Of a DNA stretch of 64,000 bases, positions 12,730 to 27,357 are shown in pieces. A program made the translations under genes and the position numbers. Location: positions 52,442,556-52,506,555 of the forward strand of contig OZ024860.1 in the NCBI GenBank assembly GCA_964017155.1. The letters run 5' to 3'. The notes under the pieces are model-generated. The model was not told the origin of the DNA. It did no database searches and was given only the letters and a program-made list of their open reading frames with translations. The DNA comes from Oasisia sp. SBJ-2009. Lineage: Eukaryota > Annelida > Polychaeta > Sabellida > Siboglinidae. Position 1 is the stretch's first letter. The number at the start of each line of letters is the position of its first letter.

Positions 12730-14093
12730 ATGACAACACAAGACCAATTGTTCCACACTGCCTGTCAACTTGTCAAACGTAGATATTCCAATAAGCCAAG
12801 CTTGAATTCCACCACGTGGACATTGTTACATGAACTTGGCAGTACGCCATCTTTGTATTTGGAGTCAAGCCATATCAACGTGTGCTGCCTGAATACTCGT
12901 TCCGTGAAAAAAAATCTTTCAATTTCGGACAATGTCACCTCTCACGACTACGACATTACGTGCCTGACAGAGACATGGCTTCGCATTGACATTGACGCTG
13001 TCTGCATCAGTGAGATGGTCCCCACTGGATATGAATTTTATCGAGTTCCACGAAATACTGGAAGAATCGGTGGCGGCGTGGGAATCATGTTTAAAACCGG
13101 ACTACCGGTGACAACTGTGTCATCATCCAATGACACTACCGTGGCACATTTTGAATATACTATTTGCCGTGTTGAACATCACGGTGCAACAATTCATTGT
13201 ATTGTCGTGTACCATCCGCCAACATCCACTCAGAACGCATTCAAGACAAGCGTTTTCTTACAAGAATGGTCATCTTTCATTGAGCATGTTGCAGTTGAAT
13301 ACGCAGACAGCATCATCGTCGGTATATCAACTTTCATCTCGACTCGGACACCAACACAGACACCCATAGATTCAAAGAGTCGCTCTCCACCTGCGGACTC
13401 AAGCAACATGTCAATGAATCAACTCACAAAAAAGGTCATACGCTGGATGTCATGATAACAAATGAAGATTCCGATGACATCATACAGAAACTAGAAGTGA
13501 CTGATCCAGTGTTACGTGATACATCTGGAAACATCAGAGGTGATCACTACGCAATGTCGTTCTCTGCTCGCTTGTCAAAACCACGCACAAATCGAGCGAT
13601 TGTTAAATTTCGATAATTACGTGCAATCGATACTACAACATTCAAAGAATGCATTTGTCAGGACAAAAACCTGTGTGACAGTGAAACACCTCTCCATGAC
13701 TAAATAACAAACTATAATCGCTCGTTGAATGATATAATCAATTCCCAGGCATCACTGTTTAATCGGACAATAACGCTCCGACCACACGCCCCATGGTACA
13801 TGGGCACTCTTCGTGACGCTAAACGCAAACGACGGCAGCTAGAACGTCGCTGGTGCTCAACAAAACTAGAGGTACATCACCAAATCTACCGTGACTTTTG
13901 TGTCGTTGTCAACAAGTCACAACGTGACGCCAATTCTGAGTACTATGAGAAACAAATCAAGCAGTGTCGGCATTACACTAAGGCGATGTTTCGAACGGTA
14001 AACACCCTTATGGGAAATAACAGAGGATGCCCATTGCCTATGCGCACGTCAGATGCCCAACTTTTGTTGACCATGTTTTTTCATATATCCTAG
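12730..14093 (+). pseudogene. L2/CR1-like LINE 5' half (endonuclease, no RT)
   Basis: From a plausible ORF2 start, MTTQDQLFHTACQLVKRR, the frame passes through CCLNTRSVKKN, ITCLTETWL, VPTGYEFYRV, IGGGVGIMFKTGL, VVYHPP and SIIVG (12,730-13,455). It then continues in shifted frames with KKGHTLDVMITN and RGDHYAMSF. A last frame (13,725-14,093) holds RPHAPWYMGTLRDAKRKRRQ and the linker between endonuclease and RT. It stops before the RT palm. About 130 bp upstream of the start may be its 5' UTR. It has the N-terminal half that the 10.7-kb copy lacks, so the two may be pieces of related insertions. Confidence 0.8.
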
Positions 14094-14366
14094 CTAGTTT
14101 GAATTTTGTGTGCTGATGATCTAACACTGCTTGCCAAATTTTAAAGTGGCTTCAACTCCGTGACAATTGTGCTTTTTTTGGAAATCCTAAAGTTTTGGGT
14201 TACAGCATGCCTCAGCTAATCATGACATGACATCAGGCTTCCCAACATCCTGGTTCTTTCATTTAAAAAAGTAACCAGAATAGTTTGGAATATGTGGGGG
14301 GGAAATGCTGATCAAAGTCAACAAATTGGAAAATTCTTAACAAGTAAGTGAGTAATCATGAACTAC

Positions 14367-15707
14367 TGCTAAGCACACACCTACCGACTACGCTTACTTC
14401 AGTTGGCAGTCGGCTTAAAAAACAGTTGGTGCTAAACGCCAATTAGTTCCGCCGACTAACGCCGACTTTTGCCAGCACACACCTATCGACTTACGCCGAC
14501 CGTCGGCGCTAAGCGTGTCCTTAAAATCAATTAAATATGCGTGTTTACACCTTTGGTGTTTACTTGAGAGAATTTATTCACAAGAATGACTCCATTAACA
14601 GAGGAAGGAATGATGAGTTTGGGCTGGCGATAGTGATAGTTGCATCATTACGATGTCGCCATCACCGATGTCGACTACGGAAAACGAAGACAAGGAATGC
14701 GTGGATGCGTCCCCATATTAACCCCATATATAGCGGCGAGAGAGGCGCAATGGGCGTATGTACATTTAGTTTAAGAACTGCCCCAAAAGGAACGGGACAA
14801 CTATGCAAATTTCCTAAGAATGCCACTTCACTTGTTCGACAATCCGCTTGCTGACGATGGTAACGCCGTAATAACATGGAGCTCCGCAGTTAGCCTTCAC
14901 CACGATATGGCTTGCGTGTTTAAACAAAATGTAATCTTCCAGCGAAAAACTGCACAACGCCGAAAACTGTTTTTATATCAGTAAAACAACCTTATATTTA
15001 AACGCGCGTTACGTTAAAGTCGAATCAGTCGCACCCAAAGAATTCTTCAAAAGATTTAGTTACCGCTAGCACCGCTATGCAGATTTTAAGGTTATATATG
15101 TGTCCGGTAGCGGCGCCTCGAGCGGTAGCGTTTAAAGACAAAATGGCGATTCCGACCAGAAGCGTGAAGTAAAATCATGCAGAAATTACGTTTATTTATG
15201 CCGGCGTCTTTATAAATAAACGATATAAAACGACGATGACCAATGACTAAGTACTTATAGGATAGAACAAATGTTAGTTATTCGCTATGTTAGTAAACAT
15301 ATAAAAATAAATTATTAAAATAAAAAATGCAAGCTGGTTTGAAAACTGAAAAAAACGTGCGGGCGTAGTGTTATGTCGAGATATGTCATATGATCGTGTG
15401 TTGCCTTCTTATTGGCCAAATTACCGCCGACCATCGTGTTATGAAAAAGAACCAGCACACACCAGTCGACTCGTCATCGGATATACGCCGATTCGTCACA
15501 GCTGACACCGGATACGTATTTATCTAACGGTGACTGCAAACTAGCGTCGACTGCCGATTCAACATTTGCTTCGGCATTAATTCGGCGGAATAAGGCCGAC
15601 CGTCGGCGAAAATTTCGGCACACACCTACCGACTGCAGTCGGCCGACTGAGTTTACGCCGACTAATTGGTAGGTGTGTGCTGAAAATCGGTAGGTGTGTG
15701 CTTAGCA
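14367..15707. mobile_element. PIF/Harbinger-like deletion derivative with TIRs
   Basis: The outer ends are perfect inverted repeats: GCTAAGCACACACCTACCGA at 14,368 and its complement ending at 15,706. Related motifs (ACACACCTACCGAC, CGCCGACT, GACCGTCGGCG) recur in direct and inverted orientation inside both ends. The 1.34-kb interior contains a relic of the N-terminal part of a Harbinger-type transposase (about 14,660-14,860) and otherwise non-coding sequence. It looks like an internally deleted, non-autonomous copy. A matching target-site duplication could not be read with confidence. Confidence 0.6.
14660..14860 (+). pseudogene. Harbinger transposase N-terminal relic
   Basis: One frame gives RNAWMRPHINPI. 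After a frameshift another frame gives AAREAQWAYVHLV, a stop codon, then ELPQKERDNYANFLRMPLHL. Harbinger/PIF transposases (and HARBI1) open with a Trp-x-Arg-Pro-x-x-x-x-Arg block followed by a helical LVQELR...FLRM...F segment, so the match is good in order and spacing. The DDE catalytic region is absent. It lies inside the 14.4-15.7-kb TIR element. Confidence 0.5.
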
Positions 15708-17946
<2,239 letters not shown>

Positions 17947-18991
17947 AATGCATTAACAAAGGACGCATTTTATAAGCCATCAAAATTTAAAAAAAATATA
18001 ACATAAAACACATCTGCAAAACAGTTTTAATAAGACAATGCCGTGAATTGTACAGAGTACTTAATTGTGTTGATCAAAAAGTACTCAATGTAGTCAATTG
18101 TGTTTTGTCAAACATTCTAACTAGTCTAGCATTGCAGAGGATAACTGGTTCATCAGATGTCACAGGGTCTCAAACCTGTTTGAAATAGTTAATGCTCCCT
18201 TATCTTGCAATATTATAAAAAGAAGAAATAAGAAGTAGCTATAACGGGAGGTAGCTATAACAGGGAGGCACCAATAAATTGGCAGCTAATCCAGGTGGGG
18301 AAAATAATTCCAGTTTCTGTCTAGCTTGGGAGTAGATTTATGTTATGGGTCGACGGACAGACTCGAAGATGGGGACCAACTTAGAGGGTAACTCAGACAG
18401 TGCCAGGATTGCCACGGAGGCTGATGTTCTCACTGCTCTTATCGAACAGTAGGTGACATATAATTTATGTACTAGCATGTGTAGTGTAACTAGTCTATGC
18501 TCATAAGGTGGCTTAATAATATTAATATTATCAAAATATAACACTTAATAATAGTTACGTGTTTCTCAAAGGCTACATGAGCTTACTAACTGAAACACGT
18601 CCACTGCCAGCAGAATTTGTGTCAGTGTTCATGCAATGAGATATATGAATATTTGTGGTCCGTCCCTTGTTAACTGGTTGCCCACATTTGATATTATAAT
18701 GATAATATTTTGTCATTGCACACACATTAAAGTATGTGATGTTAAAAACTAGTGTATGCTAGGCCATTTATGTGACCAGATAACACTCCAATGTGTGTCA
18801 ATCTGCACAGGATAGGGTGCACTGTGCGTGTAATGAGCACGTGTTGATGCATCGGTAACACTAGTTGGGCCTGATAAATCAAACATTACTATTAATAAAA
18901 TACTAGTGACTATAACTTTAATGGAACAAAGTCAAAATATTAGACTCTAACCAATATGCCACATATAAAGCAAAATGGTGACATTTTAAAA

Positions 18992-18992
<1 letters not shown>

Positions 18993-19022
<30 letters not shown>

Positions 19023-19045
19023 ATTATATATATATGTGTGTGTGT
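18993..19045. repeat. Self-complementary CA/TA/TG microsatellite
   Basis: The order (CA)n(TA)n-ATTA-(TA)n(TG)n makes a near-perfect palindrome that could fold as a hairpin. It lies downstream of the last LRR exon found. The surroundings (17,945-19,994) show no recognised gene. Confidence 0.85.
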
Positions 19046-19994
19046 CAAATATAGCGCATTTGCCACCCATGCACCTGCGTAGCTGTATGCATTGCCCAGT
19101 TCTGTAAAACTCCTGCATTACATCAGTACACATGAGCCACTTTGGAGTCAAATGTGGCTTTCAGTGAAAATGAGTCAATCAAATTAAAATAGTGTGCATA
19201 GTGACAGTACCTTAAGAAATGTCTATGCAATATGTGAACAATATAATTTCAATGGTTATGATATATATGTGAAAGTTAATGTCGCATGGCACACAGCGGA
19301 CGGCACAATCAGAGTGATGCCACACGTTTATTAGACCTTTAGCCCAAAGGATTAACAAGAATTGTGGAACTTTGACCGTACAGCGGCTCTGTTATTATAT
19401 TAGTTGATACTATTACCTAGGTGTTGCACTAAACTATCTTCTGTTCCCGGTGATTTAGTATAGAAACTGGTTACATGGGTTATCAAGGTCATGTAAATTA
19501 CCCATGTTTTTGCACTGGAATCACGTTTAGCAGTGTTCAATTCTGTGAGTATAGCTGTACTGGAAATACACACTCACTGACCACACATTGTTCCACAGGG
19601 TCAGTAATAATATGGTCTGTGTGATCCTCTACATATCTGGGAATGAACAGGCTTACAGCATTAACCATATCAGCTGATCATCAAAACAAGCCATCGGAAG
19701 AAGCAAACTAAGGGGGTAGGGGATAGTGAGTGCTCTGAAATATTACCGACAAAAAGCATACATGAAATGCGCACTTTACCGAATTACATAATTGAAACAT
19801 CACCTAAGACATATGTAAAGGTGTTCAGGCAAAAAGTCTAAGATATTAGATTGGTGTAATTTATGGCTTAGGTAGAGAAATGTTATAGGTTGTTATTACC
19901 CCTGTTAATACTCCTGGTGGGAGACTTATGTGGTTCATATGTCACAGTCTTGATAGTAATAGTTCAGTAACATAGTGCCACAAGTAGAACTTAC

Positions 19995-20081
19995 TTCAAC
20001 TCCTGCAACGAGGCCATGTTCAGTATGCTGGACACTAACGCCTGACCTGTAGTCTCGTCAGTGAACTCGTTCCCATCTAGG
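19995..20081 (-). CDS. Single LRR exon (87 bp)
   Basis: An 87-bp exon lies between acceptor TTATGTTACAG and donor A|GTAAGT, phase 2 on both sides. Joined to the 24-kb exon it reads TLDGNEFTDETTGQALVSSI followed by LNMASLQEL, a textbook RI-type LRR (LDGNEFTDE...ALVSS.L....LQEL). The acceptors of the two LRR exons share the identical nine bases ATGTTACAG, suggesting they arose by exon duplication. The gene should continue toward coordinate 1, since the LRR is followed by a donor, but I could not recognise another exon below 19,995. Confidence 0.75.
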
Positions 20082-20898
20082 CTGTAACATAATAACAATA
20101 ACACATTACATATTTAGTGCCTGTACCCTCAGAAAATCCAAACACAGTAGCATGACAGACCCAAAGGATAAAGCATTTTAATGAACATATATATACAACA
20201 GAAGTTGTCAAATGTGAGTGAAATTGCTAAGATGCGAAGGAGGCTAACATAATATTTAAAACATTAGACGACAGCAAAATGAAACTACAGCACCTACTGT
20301 TTTAAAACTGATACCGATAGAATATATCAAAGTTGGTGTGTGCTGATTACATAAAATCTGGTTGTGTAGATATGTTATTTTGGGGTATGGGGAAAGACCA
20401 GGTAAAATTATTGTTTAACAACTCTTTCTGTGGCTAGCTGCTATTACATTTTTATCAGTCAGCAAATTTTAGTGGGTCTGTTATTGGTCACCCGTCTCAC
20501 ATCGCACTATATTATGTACTATATATTGTGCAATAGTACGACCAGCAAACATCAATGTTTTTGTCTGATTGCATCATTTTCACCCACATCTTGCCATATC
20601 CTGTGCATTTCGCTATTGGATTTAGATAGAAACAAGTTTATTTTTCTATACATGTATATGTTTTATCTGCTTCCTTGAACCTTTACCTTTAATTTCTCGA
20701 CAGGAATCCGCACTTGTTAGGGTGGGTCTATTATCCCCCTTCCAGCAGCATCATGCCATCTTACTAGAATTTCCCTTACATTACTACATTATATGGAGAC
20801 AGTACCTATAAATGTGTTTCATTTACCATAACACTTTGGTTTAATTTGCACATTAAACTATCTGACACGAATATTTTCAAAGTTAATTATTTATAAAG

Positions 20899-21043
20899 TT
20901 ATTTCTTCAGCATCTTATCCAAAAGGTTAGTTTACATCGCTCCATATCAATTAAAATCACTTTTACAGTTATTACTTCAGCATCTCATCCTAAGGGTTAG
21001 TTTACATCGCATAATGTCAAATAAAATCACTGACACAGTTATT
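20899..21043. repeat. Two-copy ~72-bp tandem duplication
   Basis: Two adjacent copies share TTCAGCATCT, GGTTAGTTTACATCGC and AAATCACT at a fixed 72-bp spacing with several substitutions. Non-coding, inside the intron between the two LRR exons. The interval 21,044-22,110 shows nothing else recognisable. Confidence 0.7.
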
Positions 21044-22119
21044 ACATGTCCTCAACGATACATGAAACTGACTGTACAACATTTATTAAACTGATTTTTA
21101 AAACTACGTATTACGTTATAACAGTTGTTTTCAAACTACATATACATTGCAAACATTTTTAGAAAGGCATATTTCTATTTAAAAAAATGTAAACGTTTAA
21201 ACTTCTATGCATGTCGATGACTTCCTTTAAGATATAAATACATAAGTCTGTCCCATGTTTTTTTTCTTAAATCCAAACTGATTGGACGGTCTTTATTCGT
21301 GTGACATTTATGTATTACTGTCTTGTTTTCTTGGTCATGAATGCACTTATTCCTTATTACGCCGCATATGTGAAGTGAACTCACATTATGTTGATCATGG
21401 TGTATGCACTGGAGCACTATTCTGATTTATCCTACAGTTACTGTACGCAGGGTGTGCAATGAAATACCTGACTCGACGTTGCATCTGGCTCGATTAGCAC
21501 TAGTGCGATTCCAGTTTGTTACACTACAGGGTTTATTATTCATTTTAACATCTCAATCCATGAATGCATCGAAGGGCGCGATTTCAAAATAAAGCGATCA
21601 GCGTGCACATCTATACTTTGGAAGAAAATCTATGAAGACATTTTTTCACAAACACGCATTTGAGACTTTATTATATGCTACTATTAATTGCACAAGGTGG
21701 CTGCACAAGCGTGTGCTATATTGCGCTTTAATCTATATCTGAGAGTTTATAATGCAAACACCCTACTGGGGCAACGTGAACTAGTCTGTTTGGTCAGTCT
21801 CAGGATGGACAGGGTTTGAGATGGAAAGAATATGGATTTGTGTTCGGGGGCAGGGTTGTATTGTATATAGGTGGTACCCGAGGGGGCTGAACCTGAAGGG
21901 GGCTGCTGTCAGGTTAATACCCTGCACTGCACCTTTGAAGGGGTCCAGATTGCTCCTGAAGTTTGTTCCCCTGTGCTATTGTTCAGGGAAAGAAGCTTAT
22001 TTGTGGTGGCAGGTCTTTCTGTATGTATATGGGTAATTGGATCTTATTTGACAGTATCAGGGCTTAAAGCATTGATTGGGATATATGTCTGAGATTAATT
22101 GTGATTGTACACGTAATAG

Positions 22120-22520
22120 AAAACCTGGCCTCAGCCCTCCTGTGTTCTAGAGTCGGCCATGAGAGGACAGAAACAAGGCAGCCCCAGGCACAGATATTTA
22201 GGTCTTAGGTTATTTTTACATCCAAACAGCCCAAACTTGGGCTAACACATGAGTTATCCTACTCTCTAGAATACGTGAGTCCACTACAAGTTACACATTT
22301 ACCCCCTGTGTGGGATCTTTTACTTTCCCTGGCATAGACACCAGATAGAAGGGACCACTAGCTTTTTGTGTCTCTTCCGAAAGATACAGGCAAATGTGGG
22401 GTGAACGAAATTGCCTAAGTTTCGAAACGGCGGTAGGTGGGATTGAACCACCGTCTTCTCGATTGACGCCTCCAGTCAGTTGATGTTCCCAGTGGTATGT
22501 GGGTCCCACACAGAGCATCA
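22120..22520 (-). mobile_element. tRNA-related SINE-like repeat
   Basis: On the minus strand GGTTCAATCCC occurs at about 22,440-22,450. It matches the pol III B-box consensus GGTTCRANTCC, with a candidate tRNA-like head upstream (TACCACTGGGAACATC region) and an A/T-rich body downstream. A clear A box is not obvious, so this is a candidate SINE rather than a proven one. Confidence 0.35.
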
Positions 22521-22698
22521 CTAATCGATGTGTGGACAGACCAGACTGTGATAGACATAGCTCTTGATAGACTGTGGATCAGACTTTCAGTTTATTTTGA
22601 TGAATCTAAACATGCTGTTAGCATTATTGTCTATCTTGTTGATGTGTGAGTTCCAGGAGAGTTTGTTTGACATGTTTGTTGTGAGGTATTGCTACTGG

Positions 22699-22875
22699 TA
22701 CTGTACTGTACTGTACTGTACTGTACTGTACTGTACTGTACTGTACTGTACTGTACTGTACTGTACTGTACTGTACTGTACTGTACTGTACTGTACTGTA
22801 CTGTACTGTACTGTACTGTACTGTACTGTACTGTACTGTACTGTACTGTACTGTACTGTACTGTACTGTACTGTA
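22699..22875. repeat. (CTGTA)n pentanucleotide array
   Basis: About 35 nearly perfect CTGTA units. Because five is not a multiple of three the array stays open in several frames and produces spurious ORFs of up to 130 codons. It adjoins the CR1-like RT relic on its right. Confidence 0.95.
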
Positions 22876-22889
22876 CCGTACTTTACTGT

Positions 22890-23305
22890 TGTGCCATGTA
22901 TTGTGTAAAGGCCATTTGTGGGTGACAATGATTTCGTGATGGGCATTATTTTGCATTTGGAGGAGTTGAATACAATTCGCAAAGTTTGTTCCCAATCCAA
23001 AGCTGAGGGCTGGCAATCATTTCACAATGGTCCTATTTGTGCAGGAGTCGATTGGGAAGGATAGTGTCAAAAGCAATAGAGAAGTCTAGCAGTATAAAAT
23101 CAATGTTGGGGGTATTTTTTCTAGTGTGCTTGTCAAGTCGTGCATCTTCGTGAGCAGTGAAGTCTACATCTAAACCTATGTTGTCAGTCAGAAAGGTTGT
23201 TGTAGGATTCAAGGTGGTTATTGATTGGTTATGGTGTGTTCAATAATTTTGTAGGGTATACGATTAAGGGAGACTGACCGATAGTTAGGAGTTGTTGTGT
23301 CGTGC
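22890..23305 (-). pseudogene. CR1/Jockey-like RT relic next to pentamer array
   Basis: Read on the minus strand from 23,300: TTPNYRSVSLNRIPYKIIEH (RT fingers), a degenerate stretch, then IDFILLDFSIAFDTI and LPNRLLHK (RT palm, first Asp). After a deletion comes DWEQTLRIVFNSSKCKIMPI (the thumb-side WxxxFNxxKC block). The YADD box between them is missing and stops interrupt the rest. The DFSKAFDxVPH style is CR1/Jockey-like and distinct from the L2-like copies elsewhere in the window. Confidence 0.6.
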
Positions 23306-24092
23306 TCTTCGTAAATACCGAATACAATAAACTAATATTTCTGAATAAGTTTTATTTGTTCATATTACATGAATTTGATGGATTATCATATATCTGAGTG
23401 ATTACTGAATCCCATGAGTTGGTTTGGTAAAATATATAGTTTTCATTGAAATTACACTCTGATACATATTTTGAATCATGTGGGTACTACATGTTGGCCA
23501 ACTGTTTTTATTGTAACAACATTCCTGTCCGAGACTGTCTTCTTCTTTGTCGGCACCACTTATGTCATCAACAAATGCTGACATTCAGCATCAAACGAAG
23601 CGTCTTCACGAACATAAAATGTGGGCAGGTCGACTTGTTCATGTTAGTAACAATTATTATGGTCTTGGCATCTCGTCTTGGCATCTCGTCTAGTCAACTC
23701 CATTTCCATTCATCATCACATTTTTATTCGGCGTACACCCGAATTGACTGTTGAACAGGGAACAGCTCCCAAATTGACCACTTCCATTAACGTGCACATT
23801 ACATGTCTGGTATGATCACTTGGTGACCTTGACATGTATACAACCAGTGGAGTTAGTCATGCGAGATATCATGGGAATGTATTTATACATTCACCCTAAA
23901 GATCCATCCCATAGTGAGTGGGGCTCCATAATAAAAGCAACAATATTGTTTGAACAACTTGCATTTTACCTCCGTCTTAATATATTGTAGACTGCACGTG
24001 TATCAATATATCAGATTTATTTAGTTAAGTTCATTATTTCATTATGTACTGTAATTAAAAATATGTGAGCCAAACTAATAATGTATACTCAC

Positions 24093-24176
24093 GTGAGATG
24101 CGTCAATCGTGACAGCCGATCCAGTGAGGTCGCCAACTCTGCAGCAGCAGCACCCGAGAGACCGCATCTATCCATG
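24093..24176 (-). CDS. Single LRR exon (84 bp)
   Basis: An 84-bp exon lies between acceptor CGTATGTTACAG and donor C|GTGAGT, phase 2 on both sides. Joined to the previous exon it reads NMDRCGLSGAAAAELATSL followed by DRLSRLTHL. This is a 28-residue leucine-rich repeat of the RI/NLR class (L/M-x-x-CGLSG...LA..L..L..L..L). One repeat per 84-bp symmetric exon is the usual gene structure of that class and allows repeats to be added or skipped in frame. It lies about 18 kb downstream of the pre-LRR exon; an intervening exon of the same phase cannot be excluded. Confidence 0.75.
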
Positions 24177-24834
24177 CTGTAACATACGACAATAAAGCTG
24201 ATAATGGGGACATTACATTATGATAAGAACCTGTATGATATTACCTACATCTAACATATTGCATTTATATTCAGTATTAACATGTTAATTATTAGCGTAT
24301 TTTCGTTACCGTAATGGTGTATTAATTGTGGCTGCACCTGTAATTAAAGTCTGTCGACATAAACCTCAACTTTCCTCCATGCCATTTATTGCAGTTAAAA
24401 ACATAATTTAAAGCCACACCGATATTTTGGGCCAAAGCTATTTTGCCCGTACCGCATGTGACATACTTCCATAGCATATGCAACTATGAAGCATTTTAAA
24501 TAACGGGTTCCACACATAAGTCAAACTGTTGCTAATAATTATCATAAATAACTGATTTATGTGTCATTTTATTGCTAAATGCATCTGTTATAGTCCAATT
24601 ATAATAACTACAATGCATATAGTGCATTTTATGGAATGTATATGAATTAACAAAATCTGAAACACATATGTACAATGTTCACCATGCTATCAGAAACTAA
24701 TTAGATGGCTTCATATGCATGTATGCGGTGAAACATTTAGGCCATTAAGCTACACAATGTGGAAAGTATACAAATATATCGACGTATTCCTTTGATGAAG
24801 TTTTATATCATCATGCTGTCGGTCGCGAAGCGAC

Positions 24835-26445
24835 AAAGACTGCTTCCATCACTTGACTCTTGCTCTCCATTTGTCTCTCTGCTGTGAGAGTGATGTCCAG
24901 GAGTCGATCTTTATGTCTGTCAGCTTCAGGTTTCTCTTAATGGTATCTTTGAACCGGAGACGAGGGCGCCCTCTCTTTCTCTGACCAGAAGACAGTTGGG
25001 AGTAGAGAACCTGCTTCGGTAGCCTGTCTGATGACATCCTCATGAGGTGTCCAGTCCACCGGAGATTCTTTCTGATCAGAAGATCTTCCATAGATGGCAG
25101 CCCTGTCCGTTCGAGTATTTCCTTGTTTGTCACTTTGTCCATCCAAGTTATCCTCATGATCGAACGTAGATGTCGCATCATGAAGGCATGCAGCTTTTAC
25201 ACCTGTCGTCTGTACACTGTCCAGGCCTCGGCTCCGTATTGGAGGGTGGACAGCACAATTGCACGGTATATCTTGCCTTTAACCCGCATGGACACATGGT
25301 GGTTGTTCCTGGCGTAGTCGGCCGAAAGATGCACTAGCCTTGGCCATCCTCCTCTGTATTTCATCGTCAATGCATCCGTCACTTGATATAGTGCTTCCGA
25401 GGTAGGTGAATTCCATAACAGAGTTCAGCTTGTTTCCATCAACCATGATATCCTCCTCTCGGTTTCTTGTAGAGTTGGGTTGGTACAGCACCTCGGTCTT
25501 CTTGATGTTAATCTTCAGGCCGAACTTCTTTGACGCATTGGAAAAAGCATCCACTATATTCTGCATCTCTTCAGCAGAGTGTGCAACCAGTGCACTGTCA
25601 TCTGCGAATATCAGCTCTCTCATCAGTATCCGTGTAGTTTTGGTCTTCGCTCTGAAGTGTGCGACGTTGAATAGGTCAGCGCTCTGTCTGGACTGTATGT
25701 AGATGCCATCCCCCATGTCTCGGAAAGCATTGTCGAGCATTGCTGATAGGAAGATGGAAAAGAGCGTGGGCGCCAGTACACAGCCTTGCTTGACCCCATT
25801 TGTGACCCTGAACGATTCCGAGACTTCCCCTCCAACATTAACAGTCGCCATCATTCCGGTATGTAGTGCCTCGATCATTGTTGTGAACTTCTCTGGGCAG
25901 CCATACTTCTTCAGTAGCTGCCATAGTCCGGTCCTCCCAACTGTATCGAACGCCTTACTGAAGTCGACAAATACCATGTACAGTGGTCGGTCCTGCTCAA
26001 TGCACTTTTCTTGTAGTTGTCGGAGACAAAATATCATATCCACGGTGCTCCGGTTACCTCTGAAGCCACATTGTGTCTCCGGAACTACTTCTGGTGTTAT
26101 GTGGGTAGATAGTCTGTTGAGGAGGATCCTGGCGAAGATCTTGCCTGCTATGGAAAGAAGAGAGATTCCTCTATAGTTCCCACAGTTGAGTAGCTTCTGG
26201 AAGTGTTCACTCCATCTTGCCACAACTCTCTTGCTGTCAGAGAAGGTTTCCATTCCGTATGTTGATTTTAGTTGAACAGGTCCCTTCTTTTTGGGTCCCC
26301 ACACTTCCTTCAGTCCATTGTAGAAGCCCTTCATGTTGTTACTGTCGGCAGCTCTCTGCAGCTCCACTGCTTTCCTTTCCCACCAGACCGACTTCAGTGC
26401 ACGGGTGTGTTTTTGTAGCAGTCTGCAGGCATCTACTGGTAACAT
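24835..26445 (-). pseudogene. RTE/Nimb-like LINE: RT and C-terminal domain
   Basis: Frame 26,445-25,279 carries an almost complete RT: NYRGISLLSIAGKIFARILL, ETQCGFRGNRSTVDM, VFVDFSKAFDTV, GVKQGCVLAPTLFS, LIFADDSALVAHS and MEFTYLGSTISSDG. A second frame, 25,181-24,849, continues with RSIMRITWMDKVTN, LRWTGHLMRM and RKRGRPRLRFKD to a stop. The FADD box is intact, but the endonuclease is missing and a frameshift separates the two parts. The C-terminal WxGHxxRM...GRP block is typical of RTE- and Nimb/I-related LINEs; I cannot choose between them. Confidence 0.8.
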
Positions 26446-27357
26446 ACTAGATTTGATACTAACGCGAAAACATCAGGTGTACTCGCGACGCCAGTAAGTC
26501 CAACTACTCTGCTCACACATCACTACGTGCTCGAATGTGAACTCAACGTCATGAAGCCTGAGCATCCGAAAAGCCGAGTGTGTTACCGAAAATTCGCATC
26601 GATTAACAAGCGAGATTTCTCTGGTGACATCCGTAATGCATTCGCCGTGACTTCCGGAACCAGAATAGCGTCCGTCGACAACTACAACAGCGCTATCGAG
26701 ACCATCTCAACAAGCACGCACCGATCGTCACACGCGTCACCCCTGTTCGTTCGAGGACACCGTGGCATAAGGAAGCACCTGTCGTGTGCGAAACGTGACC
26801 TCCGTCGCGCCGAACGTCGATGGCGAAAGACACGACTGACTGTCCACAGACAGATTTACACGACGGTTATTGACGGATATTGCCGACAACTCACTACTAC
26901 GAAGGCCAGTCACTTATGCACCGTTATACGTGAGGCTGGATACAATATCAAAACTATGTTCGGCGTCACCAATGCACTCCTGAATCAATCTGCACCAGCT
27001 CAGTACATGAGTAATCCAACGACGTCGCGCTTGCTGAATCTTTCAAACAGTTTTTGGTTTAGAAAATTGCTACCTTACGTCGTGCAATGAATTTGCGTGC
27101 CGTGACGACCACTACTCCTGATCAACAGTCGTTTGATTACCACCAAACCGCGCAACTATCCGAATTTACGCTGGCAACGACTGCAGACATCAGACGGATA
27201 GTGTTGCAGTCATCTGCGAAATCCTGCACCCTTGACCCAATTCCTACAAACCTGCTCAAAGAAAACATCGACACAATAGCATCGGTTTTCACAGACATCA
27301 TCAACGCGTCACTGTAATCTGGCGTCGTACCTGTGACCATGAAGCACGCGACGGTTA
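26446..27357 (+). pseudogene. L2-like LINE middle segment
   Basis: Plus-strand copy of the endonuclease-to-RT linker of the family at 28.3-31.1 kb. It contains VLECELNVMKPE, RVCYRKFASINKR, FVRGHRGIRK, IRRIVLQSSAKSCTLDPI and LLKE. Long stretches are nearly identical to 28,817-29,730, so the two are recent copies. It starts flush against the minus-strand LINE and ends flush against a different LINE tail at 27,357. Frameshifts and stops are present. Confidence 0.75.

Noticed and set aside
18345..18452. Plus-strand 35-codon frame MGRRTDSKMGTNLEGN... ending before a GTGACA donor-like site
   Set aside because: No homology recognised, and the frame stops at TAG just before the possible donor.
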